This document shows positions 47,947 through 60,860 of a stretch of DNA of 64,000 nt, in pieces. Origin of the DNA: Pomacea canaliculata. Taxonomy: Eukaryota; Mollusca; Gastropoda; Architaenioglossa; Ampullariidae. The stretch covers positions 930,001-994,000 of the forward strand of contig NC_037595.1 of the NCBI RefSeq assembly GCF_003073045.1, written 5' to 3'. Numbering within the stretch: position 1 is the stretch's first letter; every line of letters begins with the position of its first letter. Position numbers and translations under genes: made by a program. Under the pieces are notes generated by a model that saw only the letters and a list, made by a program, of their open reading frames with translations, was not told the DNA's origin and made no database searches.

Positions 47947-50789
47947 ATGAGGCTGAAGTCTGTAGTAGCTGTCACCTGCATGTTGCTTGTCACGTACGCA
48001 CCAGGTGAGACTTTTTACAACCACAATGTTTAAAATTTTCGTTATCAGTCACAAATGAAATGCGTTCACAGTTTAGATCAGCCTACATCTGTTGAACTGT
48101 TGGCTTCTTGAATAAAAATACCGTATTTTCACAAATGAAGCCCTATGTTGGTGGCATTGGACCCAGCATGACCCTGCATTTAAATAACTTTAATTAAATG
48201 TTTGATTTAACATACAGGCAAAACAAGAGAGTATAGTAGTGTCTGTACCATCTCTCTTACTTCGGCTTTTTCTTTTAATATTCTTGAATTGGGTTGATTT
48301 GCATAACTACCAACTTATTACAAAATGTATTCCTATGGGTGACCACTGGCTGTACATTATGCAGTTAGTGACACCCTGCTGTGTTGTATGTCAACAAAGC
48401 TTCATAACACGAAGCGAATCATCGTGTTGGAGCCAAGATTCTTTACGTACCCGTTGTTGTAAATAATCCACTGCTCATCGCCAGTTATCAGTCGCTTCAG
48501 AAAGAAAATAGTTGTTTACGCTTAATAAACAAATAACAGATGTGTAGATGCAGCGTCAAACGACCGTCTGTCAGTTCACGAGGAACCCAAATGTCGAGCC
48601 TGCCTACGAATCCCAGTCTTGTTCACGTGGTACCAAACGCTTGAATGATTAGTGTTCAATGTTTCTGCAATCTCTCGTGTCATGTCACGTGAGCTTTACT
48701 TCATCGATACCTTTATTGTGACGTCATAAACCTCGTTAAGGCTCCAAGACTGAAGAGAGTCCTTGAGATTGAAATCACCAGCACGGAACTTCGTGAACCA
48801 TCATCGGCACTGACCTCCTAGTAAAGCCTGGCGACCCTGGACCTTCTGCAACATTTTACAAGCTGGACTCGCGTTCTTCCCTCCAAGGAAGTAAAATATG
48901 GAGAAAATCCACAACTTGGTCTTCCATCTTCAATTTGTGGTAAAATCTCCAAAATTCAACCGAATCGCTTAATTGTTGTTTTAGAATGAAGCTAGAACAG
49001 TCATCTGTCACATGACTTACATTAACGAATCTAGTCTTTCCAAAATAAAACTAGTACCTTCTACTGCAAACATGTGTCACGACTTTTCCGACAACCCAAC
49101 ATATCAACGAAGCTTCGTAACTTAACAAAGTATTACGAGATGTCTTGTGAAGCAGGTGTCCACAAAATGTTGTCATTGGCGGCTTACAGTCCTTGTCACG
49201 TGCCGTGTGCAATACACTTAACATCGGGTACCTTTTTCCAGTTTACAGCAAGTGTCCAGGTCACTGGAGTGCTTTTGAAAAAAACTGCTACATCTTTATT
49301 AACGTGCACATCACTTGGAGAGAAGCTCTCGTGAGTTGACCGTCGACTTTAAACTTTATCGTTCATGTCCATGCATAAATGATTTTGTGATACGAAAATG
49401 TTTCTAGGATGGATAGGAACGCTGGTCCTTCAGACAATTCTTTAAGTCAATTCCCTTATACACAACACTGGGTTGTAAGCCTTTTCTTTAAATGAGTTTA
49501 TGATATTTTAAATTTGTTTCAGAAAGCGTACGTGTGCATGCTTGTGTTAAAGATGCTTTGTCAAGCAGGGGAAGTGAAATAATGCCTTAGTTAGTCCCCA
49601 AAGCTATATTATTATCGTGATGTGTGTAGCCAATGATTTGTCAGATAGTTTAGTTGTTTCTTTTTGCCTTCTGGTATTTTTCTTTATAATGATAACTTCT
49701 CTGCGCTACTGGCATTCATACATGGAAATTGGCAATAAAACGGAGTTTACAAAATGTGTATATTTGAATCCTGTGCAGTTTGTAAGACACAAGAAAACAC
49801 GAGTGTTCTGACAACACTAACCCAGACAATATGGATGTCACGATGTTTTGTTCTGTTTTACGAAACAGAAAATGTGTCGCATTTATAAGGGCCATCTTCT
49901 GGAAATAAATTCGTCCAGCGAGAATTCTTTCACTAGTACCCTACTCAAAGGTAAAAATGGTGAGTAAGTTATTTCGGGAAATAAGAAGATAACTAATTAG
50001 TTACAAAATGAAAATATATAAATCGTAGAATTTTCTTCATAATTCGTCTCCATAAGAGGATCCATGTTTAAGGAGCAATATTGAAAAGGCTAAGAGGTCT
50101 AAGAGCAGCAACATAGTTTTTAATTTTCTTGTTTGTCTTAATAAGAAAAGGATTTTTTAAATAAAATTAAAACATGATTCTCATTTCTATAGATAAGCAT
50201 ACTATTTTTCTAAAAGAAAATAAGATACTGATGCAACATTAACATTACTAAAGTAAGATGGCGTCAGGAGGAATGTAGTGGTGCAATGTATATAACAATC
50301 CATTTGATTTATCATATCAAGAGCTCACATTGTTTGTTATTTTCGTAGCCCCGTTGTGGCTAGGGATAACTGACATGGGTCAGCAGGGAACCTGGGTGTC
50401 AGCGACCTCGGGTGCGAGGGTAAATTATACCAACTGGGGACAAGGGCTACCACACAGCAAACCTGGCATGAACTGCGCCACGGTGGACGGCGGAGTGTGG
50501 AAGGACACGTTGTGCAGCATGAGACTCACCTTTGTCTGTAAGCACAAAGTAAGTATTTACTCCAGGGAATAGGGGCCCTGCCATCCAGCCAGACATGTGG
50601 TAAGAGGCGACTAAGGTGGACACCTCACCTAGAGGTACAGTAGGTTGTGGTAGGGCTAACAACCCCACCAGGTAAAAAATAGATGTTACAGAAACAAAGG
50701 TGCAAATAGCTATGACAATAAGAGGATTTAATTGAATAAAAAACATTGACTGACATTTAACAACTTTATTTCAGATGGCAGAAAAGTGA
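47947..50789 (+). CDS. CTL-7: secreted C-type lectin
   Basis: Exons are 47947-48004 (signal peptide MRLKSVVAVTCMLLVTYAP), 49242-49330 (SKCPGHWSAFEKNCYIFI), 49869-49959 (KMCRIYKGHLLEINSSSEN), 50349-50548 (LWLGITDMGQQGTW, NYTNWGQGLPHSKPGMNC, VWKDTLC, LTFVCKHK) and a last exon at 50775-50789 (MAEK, TGA). Phases join; about 150 residues. The second exon could end at 49950 or 49959; 49959 gives the 91-nt length of every other gene and a better donor. All six cysteines are present, but EPN is replaced by LPH and WND by WKD, so a standard sugar site is not expected. A mariner relic lies in its first intron. Confidence 0.85.
48345..48985 (-). mobile_element. decayed mariner transposase in the first intron of CTL-7
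   Basis: On the minus strand the pieces WFTKFRAGDFNLKDS (about 48760-48820), 'MTREIAETLN' (about 48655-48685) and LITGDEQWIIYNNG (about 48449-48490) are in the order found in mariner transposases. ITGDEKW.. is the hallmark around the first catalytic Asp. The start MEDQVVDF lies at 48927. Several stops and frame changes interrupt it, and the C-terminal half is missing. Terminal inverted repeats were not located. Confidence 0.7.
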
Positions 50790-50872
50790 TGATACAAAAG
50801 TTCGAGAAAGGCACAGAACTCGACAGGAAGGTCTTGAGCGAGAAAAGCTAACGCGAAACGTTGAGTGAAAGA

Positions 50873-50878
50873 AATAAA
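50873..50878 (+). terminator. poly(A) signal of CTL-7
   Basis: AATAAA about 85 bases after the stop, in the same UTR context as CTL-6. Confidence 0.65.
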
Positions 50879-50929
50879 ACTGGAAACTTCTGTCTATTAA
50901 AGTCTGTCAGCTGAGTGTCCGCCTTGTGT

Positions 50930-51195
50930 GGTGTCCTCTTTGATGTATGTGTGTGGTGTGTGATGCATTGTGTGATGTATGATGTGTATTGTGTGGTGTA
51001 TGATGTATTGTGTGATGTATTGTGTGATGTATGAGGTGTATTGTGCGATATATGTGTCTGGATTTTTGATGTATGAAGTGTAATGCATGATGTGTATTGT
51101 TCGGGTAAGATGTTTAATGTATTAGATGTGATATGTGATGTAAGCAATGTGATGGATGATTTGTATTGTGTGATGTATGTTTGTGGTGTATGATG
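50930..51195 (+). repeat. degenerate TGTGATGTAT-type satellite downstream of CTL-7
   Basis: The same word family as at 43838-44150 and in the same position relative to the poly(A) signal. It supports descent of CTL-6 and CTL-7 from one duplicated unit including the 3' flank. Confidence 0.8.
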
Positions 51196-52200
51196 TAAAT
51201 TGTGTGATGTATGTGTCTGGCTGGGTGAACGGGGAGTTGCGATTCCCAACGAACCGCCGAGACGGGAGGTGTTGCTGTACGTGTGGTTACAGGGACCGGC
51301 GATAAGTGAGCTAAGATGCTTGCCCAGCCGAGGATCTTCTGAGGGACCCACTGAGGTGAACGAAGTGTGCAGGTGGAGTCCAGAACGGCGGCAAGGCCCG
51401 AAGCCTCCCAGGCAGGCCGGACCCACCCAGGGGGCGACAACTACACAAGGGAGAGTCTGCTTAGACGAAGGCGTTGTCCTGGGCCAAGGGAGGGAAGTCC
51501 TCCAGTTGCGTTGTATGTCGGGCGTCCAGGGCGGAGTTGGGAATAGCAGTTTGGAGTGTGTTAGTGCCAGCTGCGGAGAGCCTGGTGGTATGTGTATCTT
51601 GGTGTGTGTAGAAAGTGTGTAAGTGAACCTGTACGCTAGTCGTGGACTGAGTGGGAGCGTTCCTGACGCAGAGATTATGTCTGACTTTCTTCGTGCGTCT
51701 AAGTGACACTGTGGACAGTAACAGTAAGTGTACTTAAACTTACTATAACTATATATTACTATATACAGGGAGGCCACTTGTATTCTGGACTGAGTGCCAG
51801 GGCGGCGCTCCGTTTCTTGGTACAGGACTGAATGAGTTAGAAATGTACTGTGGGATGATATGGACGAGTGAATATCCTGTCTATGTGAGTCAGTTTTGAG
51901 AAAAGCTTGTGTATCTTCATTGTAGGTGGTAGTCTTTATTTTGCTGTCTGTGTGTGTGTACGACCTGTTGCTATCTATCCACCAAGAGAGAGGATAAGTA
52001 ACAGCGGGTTGTTATAGTAAAAAAAGACGAGAAGCCAAGAGACAGATCGTTGTTTTGTGTTGTTAGAATGCGCGTGAACACCGCGTGTGAGGCGGTGACG
52101 TCAGAGTGTGACGTGGTCGTGACAGTCAGCGCCACCTACCCCCATCTGCTAACAGCAATCTAAGACAATCATATCAGTGACGCAAGGAGCCGATTGTCGA
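51196..52200. other. CTL-7/CTL-8 spacer, no recognisable gene
   Basis: A GC-richer piece at about 51220-51560 carries overlapping frames on both strands (51200-51622 plus, 50848-51777 minus), but no domain. The minus frame is largely the TG satellite read as TH/IT repeats. The rest is unremarkable. Confidence 0.4.
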
Positions 52201-52267
52201 CGAGTGACATCAGTGTCACTGACAACAGTACCAAACATTCGATGAGCGCACAAGGTTCTGGAAGACA

Positions 52268-54049
52268 ATGTGTTGGTCAGGGCTGACATCACGTGCACTA
52301 GTCACCGCCTTCTTCTGCAGCGCCATCAAGTACTCGGTCGGTAAGGGAGACAACTTGCTATATCATAATATCACAACATTATTAGTATACATTGCAGTGC
52401 CCATATAAGCTCCTGCTTTCGTACCATGGAAAATAGTTCACAGTACCACCAATGTTCGACAGGACAATTAAATTCACCCCGTTGTAAACAATGGACGACA
52501 TTATCAGAATAAAAACATTTCATTGTAGTATTTTCCCATGGCAATGGCAAGAACAACAGCAGAATTTGGAGAGTGCGTATCTCTCTGTGCATAAACCTCC
52601 CAACATTTATGAAGCTCAATGTGTTCATTCCAATCATGAAAATAACATAAACGGTGTCTGTTGTTATCAGTTTATACCTTGTTCACTAAACAAGCAAACA
52701 CATAGACTTCAACAGTTGCTGCTGCCGATATACGCCTCCTCATAAAATGATACATTTCAAAGACTGTCACGTGTTTATTAGACAATTTGAAAGTCTTACT
52801 TTATTTCCCTAAATTTTTTTATGAGTAAAGAGATTTTAAAATACATTTCACTAGGAGGAACATCGTTTTGAATCCATTTTAATTCATTTTTTCATATTTG
52901 TGAAAGCTACAGACAATTAAGTTAACAGATGTTCACAGCGCAGTCCTTGTGTCCGGCTGGATGGGAGGATTTTCAAAGCACGTGCTACGCCTTCGGTACT
53001 GACAAGGTCAAGTTCGTGGATGCAGTGGTAAATTCACTTTTCATGTCTAATTAAGTCGTGCAGGTTACCTTGACAACAGCAAGAGGTAGTAAGTCAGATA
53101 AACGTGTTTATTTGACAGGGAGTAACGAGGGTTATGACCCCTTGTCACCTGTGAAAGTGTCGTGGAGACAGGACAGTAGCCGTTTGTCATGATGGCCTAA
53201 CACTGACCTGGGTGCAATTTTGCTTCTATTGTTGTTGTGAAATTGTGTGAATGGACCAACGTGTGTGAATGTGTTAGTGCAATTCATATCATCTTTGTAA
53301 TTACTTATCAGAAGATACCAAACCAGATTTAATAATTATTATCTCCGATGAATATGTATGATTATTATTGTCAAGGAAAAAACAAATTTAATCTAATGCT
53401 TTTACGCAAAACTATTTAAGGATGGCTTAAAATTGAAGGAAGATGCTAGCACATATCATTTCGCTAAACTAATAATAAACATTCTATATCATTTGTGATC
53501 CAGACTTTCTGTAATAAACACTCTGCTGATGTTGTTGAGATAACATCTGAAGCTGAAAACAAATTTGTTGCTGAACTGGTAAAAAGTAAAGGAGGTGAGT
53601 TGTTTACACTTGAAAAACTTTTGTAAAAGGCCTGACCTTTAAGGTTGTAAGCTGTAAAAGGTATGCAAATACTAAGAGGTCATTCTAATACTTTTTATTT
53701 ATGACTTCTGCATAAAGATGTTGGAAGCTACCCAGTGGTGTCCACCTGGATGTCTTGTAAACATTCGTGTTTTGACCAGCATTGCTTAAAATATGAGCAT
53801 TTTATTTACATGGATGAATTTGCTTTATGGCCTCTAGGTGAAGATGTCTGGATTGGAATAAGTGACCTCATACAAGAAGGTCACTGGATATACCTCAGGA
53901 GTCTCAAGGAAATAACATTTTCCAAGTGGGAGGCACACGAGCCCAATAACATGGGAGGTAAAGAAGGTTGTGCACTCTTACATGATGATGGCTACTGGAA
54001 TGACATTCCATGCTCAGCACATTTCCATATTGTTTGTGAGTTACACTAA
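52268..54049 (+). CDS. CTL-8: secreted C-type lectin with classical EPN/WND site
   Basis: Exons are 52268-52340 (MCWSGLTSRALVTAFFCSAI signal peptide), 52939-53027 (SLCPAGWEDFQSTCYAFG), 53504-53594 (TFCNKHSADVVEITSEAENK) and 53838-54049 (VWIGISDLIQEGHW, FSKWEAHEPNNMGGKEGC, YWNDIPC, HIVCELH, TAA). Phases join; 154 residues. All six cysteines and both EPN and WND are kept, making this, with CTL-1, the best candidate for a calcium-dependent mannose/GlcNAc binder (family knowledge; binding not shown). The stop TAA is followed directly by GTAAGT, a donor-like word at the place where CTL-6 and CTL-7 splice, so the tail exon was apparently lost by a stop at the old exon end. Confidence 0.9.
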
Positions 54050-54959
54050 GTAAGTACACTAAACAGCGACTTTCATACTTCTCTGACATTCTTATTATTA
54101 CATGTTCCTCCTTCTGTCACTATCCCTAGTATTTACTGAAACATAAGGATATTGATGACGACTTCACAGGTTCTCGTTTGCACCGGTTTGTTGGGGCTGC
54201 TTGATTGATCTTCACGGTATTTATTTTGAAAGACAAACTAGCAATCAATTAAACGAAGAGACAACAAGGCAGAAGTAAGGAAGAAAGCAGCTTAATTAAA
54301 CATCGGCTAAATATGAACAGTAGTAATCACTCGATTACATATACAGCGGAAATATGAACATACAAAACAATTTAACGAATATACATCTTTATAACTTTCT
54401 TACAAAGTCGTACATTTTGATATATTTATGTTCCCATCCGATGATGGAAAGTGTGAAGCGACAGAAGAAGATTCCAGGTATGTATGAAGTAAGTGGACTG
54501 ACTTTGTTGTGATTTTTCCCTCCATCCGTAACAAACTCGAGACATAGGTCAGATGCCTACAGGAGTTCAAAGAAATGTCTCTGTCTCCACCGTGACTCGG
54601 GTGGGTGCTGCCGACAACAACACTGGCTCTCATGTCAACGGGTGGCTTTGTGCTCACACGGACCGCTGTCACTTAAAAGTCATTTTGTGTAAAGCTCTCA
54701 AGTTTACCCTCGATGACTATCATCTGTGTAGGCTTACTGGCTACTTCACTGGGAGTCGCTTTACTTGTTTTTTCAATCTTCACGTCCTCTCCCTAGAAAA
54801 TAAAAATAGTCTTGTCGCTGTTCCAAGGTCCAGGGAGCCAAACAGAGGGACTGAACACTTTTGTATTAAAAGAGAGTTCAGAACCTGTAATTTTGAAAAA
54901 AAAAAGAAATTTGGCAAATCTCAATATTCTGACTTAAGACTCATTTCGTCGTGAAGGGT

Positions 54960-54994
<35 letters not shown>

Positions 54995-56076
54995 CCTGCA
55001 TTTAACAGGCAGATGAATGTACCGACCGTTAATCTTGCCAAAGTACAAGCACCTAGAAATCTTACATGTAATTGCCCTTGTGGATTAATACAATTGTATC
55101 AGTGACCTTAGCAGTGCAAGAATAATTAGAGTTCTGAGTGACTCAGTGATGATTGGAGGTCACCGAATTCCCAATAATTTATTGAAATATTTTTCAGTCT
55201 GCCTCCCGTGAATAAAGATTGACGGACAAGAGCAGCTACATTGCTGGGGCTTGCAAAGTTGACTTAAACAGCAGTAAAGAGCATTCTACAGATGTGGAGA
55301 CTCTGCTTGTTGATACACTTGTTGTTTGTGTGGCTGGTGGTGTGATTGTTGGTGTGTCTGTTATGATTGTTAGGGGGATTGATGATGTGTCAAGTCACGT
55401 GCTTGGCTGCTAGCACCGTAGGCGGCCATCTTACACAATAGTCTTCAGCCTCTACTTCTGCTGGACACAAGCTGAATTACCGATCTGTGTTTCCATGTCT
55501 CCTGGCAATGAGTAGTCATATAGAGATGAACAACATGACCATCTCACATCCATTCAGTGGCATCCAAAGCGTGTCAATAAAAACAGAGGGATCACATGAT
55601 TCGCTTTTTATTCTACACTTTCACTTGAGAAAGACAAAGATGTCACAACAATAGTCACGTGTCGAGAAGGGCTGAGAGGTGAGCTGGAGTAACAATGTCA
55701 GCTTCTCTAAGTAATACATGTTTCTAAGCAGGAGTGAAATAAAATGTTCGCAATATTCCCCTCTCGTGGTGTGCTTTATGGACTGGTGTAGTTGTTGAGG
55801 GAGAGAGCCAGATCCTAAAGGTCTTGCTGCCAATGACGAAGAGGTTTGGGGCATCGGGCGCAGCGAGAGGAGATTAATCATTAAACATTGAAGTTTCCTA
55901 TAGACCGACTTCCCCCACTTGCCAGTCATCTGGTGTCCTCAGCCCTCCGTGTCACCCAGAACATCTAGTCACCAAGTACGACAGGGCAGGCTGAGTAAAT
56001 AAACAACAACACATACAGAGTACATTGCCTTAGTCCGCACATGCAGATATGCTTAGCGACTGTAGCATCAAGTGTG
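54050..56076. other. no recognisable gene
   Basis: The frame 54553-54954 (plus, 133 codons) has no domain and ends in a Lys-rich low-complexity part. The minus frame 55621-55929 is likewise unassigned. A (CA)n(TA)n run lies at 54961-54993. Confidence 0.4.
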
Positions 56077-56258
56077 ATGGTGGCGGGTATGTGGTAGGGT
56101 GGCGGGTATGTGGTAGGGTGTCGGGTATGTGATGGGGTGGCGGGTATGTGGTAGGGTGGCGGGTATGTGGTAGGGTGTCGGGTATGTGGTAGGGTGGCGG
56201 GTATGTGGTAGGGTGTCGGGTATGTGATGGGGTGGCGGGTATGTGGTGGGGTGGCGGG
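56077..56258 (+). repeat. 19-bp minisatellite (left part, split by the LTR element)
   Basis: Units of the type GGTGGCGGGTATGTGGTAG repeat about nine times with GTGTCGGG variants. The array resumes at 60728 after the inserted element. Confidence 0.9.
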
Positions 56259-59200
56259 TGTCGCGTCACCACCCCCTGGCCGCCGGAAGATGCACGCCCG
56301 AAGTCCGCTCGCACAGCCGGAGACGAACGCGCAACCCCCTTCGCTCGGCCGGAGACGGCTTGCTGACATTCCATTCGAACCACAGGCTGAGCGCAGACCA
56401 CACAACAACGATGACAAAGACAAAAATCTACAAAACAGACAGGTTTATTAACTAAACATAAAATAACACTAATAGGAGGCAAGCATCAAACATAATTCAC
56501 AATACAAGAGTTGCCCTGTGCACAGGCATGTTACAGTAGGCAAAGAAAAAAAAAAACAACAAAACAACAAGGGAAGACAAACCACCCGCACGCACTGCTG
56601 GGTGGCAAGTCGAATGTCCGCTCAAGGTGTTCGCTGGCGGCAGCCCATCCTCTCTGGCCCGCGTGCCGCTACAGCGGTGACCCCCCTCTCTCCCTCTGGA
56701 CCAGCTGTCCCCCCTCGGTTCTCCCGTCCGGGTAGACCTTGGTCACGTGAGTCCCTGCTCGCCGGCCTCCACCCTAGGTACTCCCTCGATGGCCAGGCCG
56801 CACACTCGCGCAGCAGGGTCCTGCTCACGCGCCGACGAGGCGATGAAGGCGCAGGGTCGACACAATGGCGGACATTAGCACGAAAGGCAACGTGCAGAAA
56901 CGACGACATGGACGAAGAGCAAATCCAACATGAAGAATATGAAGAAACACGTAGAAAATATACAAAAAAAAAGCCTGTAGAGAAAAACAATTCATTCAAT
57001 CAACAGGCGGCACTCTAAACACTGCTCAGTGTCTAATAACATCTTCTAGCACTATCACAAGTGTACATACATGTGACCATTAAACGCCGGTCCTAAAACA
57101 CAAATCCATTTAGTAAAAACCGGGTGCGCGCCACATGCGCCGCGACCCGGCCAACACAAAGCCATCCTAACAGGACACAAGTCTTACACTCCAAAAAAAA
57201 CGCGAACATGGTCATTAACATAAAAAGGTCAACTCATTCGCGCTCCAACCCCTATAGACTAGAAACGTGTAGAACTCAAAAAAAAAAAAAAAATAGACTA
57301 CTAACCCAAATCGGCTTGTGATGGTGAGAGACCAGCGCCGGCCGCTAGGGCCACGGTCCTCCACCGTCCCCCACGTCCGGCGCCGTCCGTTGCTGGATGA
57401 AGACTCTCCAGAAAAGACAGAAAAACGCGCCAAGGACCCCAACGCGCGCGAAAAGCAAAGAAACAGACAAAGAGAAAGGGGGGGGGGGTTGCTGTCCCAT
57501 CCCGAAAGAAAAAGATACCTGTGACGCCGCGAGTCAGGGCTCTTGGGCTCGCGAGACGGATAGGGTTACACAAGGACCCGGTAAACCGTCCCTTGGTTCT
57601 CCCCATCCGTACGTACACACCCAGCGACAGGCCATCACAGTACGGAAAGCACAACACGGACAGCAGAAAAATCGCCGACACGCGACATATCCCCCTCCTT
57701 AAGACGAAGCCTCGCGAAGTTTCCAAACCATCGCGTGTCAAGATTGAAGGCAAGCCCTAAAAAGGAAAACCACTCACAGAGTGCCACGCCCACAACCGGC
57801 AGAAACTCAAAAACATGCCAAAACATCAAACCTACCCACGCTGCTAGCAAGCCTAGACAACATCAAAACTCAAATATCTCCCTCCAAAGGGAATACAAAG
57901 ATGGAGCCTATTCCAGACTCGTAGTGCACAACAAACAAGCCAACCTGAATGCACGACGGCCAGGCCTCCACGACCTTACGGAACAACAATCGCCTACGTG
58001 ACATCAGAAAAAAAAAACCCAACCATCCTCAGACGAGCGTACAAGCTTAAAAAAAAAAAAAAAAATCTCAAAAAAAATCAACACCACACCTATTCACACA
58101 CAAAAATGTTCGTGCACGCCCAACTTAAGACACGCCCTCTTACTATATCCTTAGTAGGACTCTCCACTGACCCCCGACGGCCAGTGACGCGTTGCTTCTG
58201 CCGCACGCAGAACACGCCGGAGAAGGTGGAGCCGCTCCAGGACACGTCCCCACCCCGGGGAGAAAAAAGGCACACAGCCCAGTCCTGAGCGCCACGCAGG
58301 GCTCGAGATGCGGGAGGGACGCACCACCACAGGGAAGCACACAGCAAACCCTGGGGACATCAACATCTCCTCGCACCCACGAGGCTCGAGGTGCGGGAGG
58401 GACGCACCACCTCAGGGAAGCACACAGCAAGCCCTGGGGACATCAACATCTCCTCGCACCGACACTCTTCTCTATCACTGCCGCCACTCCATACCTGCCC
58501 GCTCTCGACAGCTGGCGCGAGTTCCCTATCACTCCTCTATCTGCAGCAGATTCCTATCCTGAAGAAACGGCTCTCCGTTTCCAGCCAGCCTTCGCTTCTC
58601 GCCCTCTTCGGCCGGCTGCAGTGACACGGCACTGCCACCCAGTGCCCGCGCCTTCCCAAGACCTACGTCTCCCACCTGCAGTCGCCTACTCTCCGCTTGA
58701 ACGCCTCTGGCCTGGCTCCCCTGGATACTAGGAAAATCTACAACTCCTATTCCTCCTCTCTCACTCACCTCTAGAGGAACACAAACAAACGAACAAAAAA
58801 AAACTCCTTCCCACTGGCCTCAACGCCAGTCACTGCTCCACTAGCCTCTCTCTCGCTAGCATTCATTCCATATACCGCGAGTTCAACTCCTCTCGCTCCC
58901 TGACCAAGACAGGACTAAAAAGAAAAACCCTAATAAACCAATGTCAGCTGGCATCCCACCAACCACTGAGCTGCCAGAACAGACAAAAGAGACAACCTAC
59001 AGTCCCAACGAAACACAAGAGGTACTGCAAGAGCACGTACCGCACTGGAAGGACAGGCAAGCCTTTGCGCAGTCCGACACAACAAAACAAAAGAAACTTG
59101 GGTGAGGGTGCGAAGGTTCCACACCATCAGCTCTCCCAGCCCCGATAAAATTGTCACAAGCGCACATTCTCACACACTGTGCACTAACTGCACAAAAACC

Positions 59201-60727
59201 AAAGCTAAATACAAAGGACGTTACAAAACAGGACAAGTCTACGCTCAAGGGTTCGAGGATAATAGGGTAGGGTGTACCCCGCATCTCCACCATTTGTCGC
59301 GTTACCGCCCCCTGGCCGCCGGAAGATGCACGCCCGAAGTCCGCTCGCACAGCCGGAGACGAACGCGCAACCCCCTTCGCTCGGCCGGAGACGGCTTGCT
59401 GACATTCCATTCGAACCACAGGCTGAGCGCAGACCACACAACAACGATGACAAAGACAAAAATCTACAAAACAGACAGGTTTATTAACTAAACATAAAAT
59501 AACACTAATAGGAGGCAAGCATCAAACATAATTCACAATACAAGAGTTGCCCTGTGCACAGGCATGTTACAGTAGGCAAAGAAAAAAAAAAAAACAACAA
59601 AACAACAAGGGAAGACAAACCACCCGCACGCACTGCTGGGTGGCAAGTCGAATGTCCGCTCAAGGTGTTCGCTGGCGGCAGCCCATCCTCTCTGGCCCGC
59701 GTGCCGCTACAGCGGTGACCCCCCCTCTCTCCCTCTGGACCAGCTGTCCCCCCCTCGGTTCTCCCGTCCGGGTAGACCTTGGTCACGTGAGTCCCTGCTC
59801 GCCGGCCTCCACCCTAGGTACTCCCTCGATGGCCAGGCCGCACACTCGCGCAGCAGGGTCCTGCTCACGCGCCGACGAGGCGATGAAGGCGCAGGGTCGA
59901 CACAATGGCGGACATTAGCACGAAAGGCAACGTGCAGAAACGACGACATGGACGAAGAGCGAATCCAACATGAAGAATATGAAGAAACACGTAGAAAATA
60001 TACAAAAAAAAAAGCCTGTAGAGAAAAACAATTCATTCAATCAACAGGCGGCACTCTAAACACTGCTCAGTGTCTAATAACATCTTCTAGCACTATCACA
60101 AGTGTACATACATGTGACCATTAAACGCCGGTCCTAAAACACAAATCCATTTAGTAAAAACCGGGTGCGCGCCACATGCGCCGCGACCCGGCCAACACAA
60201 AGCCATCCTAACAGGACACAAGTCTTACACTCCAAAAAAAACGCGAACATGGTCATTAACATAAAAAGGTCAACTCATTCGCGCTCCAACCCCTATAGAC
60301 TGGAAACGTGTAGAACTCAAAAAAAAAAAAAAAATAGACTACTAACCCAAATCGGCTTGTGATGGTGAGAGACCAGCGCCGGCCGCTAGGGCCACGGTCC
60401 TCCACCGTCCCCCACGTCCGGCGCCGTCCGTTGCTGGATGAAGACTCTCCAGAAAAGACAGAAAAACGCGCCAAGGACCCCAACGCGCGCGAAAAGCAAA
60501 GAAACAGACAAAGAGAAAGGGGGGGGGGTTGCTGTCCCATCCCGAAAGAAAAAGATACCTGTGACGCCGCGAGTCAGGGCTCTTGGGCTCGCGAGACGGA
60601 TAGGGTTACACAAGGACCCGGTAAACCGTCCCTTGGTTCTCCCCATCCGTACGTACACACCCAGCGACAGGCCATCACAGTACGGAAAGCACAACACGGA
60701 CAGCAGAAAAATCGCCGACACGCGACA
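56259..60727 (-). mobile_element. LTR retrotransposon, non-coding (LARD-like), structurally whole
   Basis: Two near-identical direct repeats, 56259-57687 and 59295-60727 (about 1.43 kb each), start TGTCGCGT and end ACGCGACA. They are flanked by the 5-bp duplication GCGGG on both sides. Orientation is minus: next to the right LTR lies a primer site TGGTGGAGATGCGGGGTA (minus strand, 59275-59292), which fits the 3' end of an alanine tRNA as I remember it. Next to the left LTR lies a purine tract AAGGAGGGGGATA. The 1.6-kb inside has no recognisable gag or pol and includes an 83-bp tandem duplication at about 58300-58460. The close similarity of the LTRs points to a recent insertion. It must have depended on another element's proteins. 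Family not assigned. Confidence 0.9.
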
Positions 60728-60860
60728 GCGGGTATGTGGTGGGGTGGCGGGTATGTGGTGGGGTGGCGGGTATGTGGTTGGGTGGCGAGTATGTGGTGGG
60801 GTGGCGAGTATGTGGTGGGGTGTCGGGTATATGGTAGGGTTGTGGGTATGTGGTGGGGGT
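60728..60860 (+). repeat. 19-bp minisatellite (right part)
   Basis: About seven units of GGTGGCGGGTATGTGGTGG and variants continue the array that the LTR element interrupted. Confidence 0.9.

Noticed and set aside
54553-54954. 133-codon plus-strand frame after CTL-8
   Set aside because: No domain, Lys-rich low-complexity end, no promoter or splice evidence; left as unassigned.
56518-57760. Several frames of 70-166 codons in the LTR copies
   Set aside because: They occur equally in both LTRs and have no resemblance to gag, pol or any domain; chance frames in GC-rich LTR sequence.
58192-58731. 179-codon plus-strand frame inside the LTR element
   Set aside because: It is opposite to the element's orientation and built partly from an 83-bp tandem duplication; low complexity, no domain.
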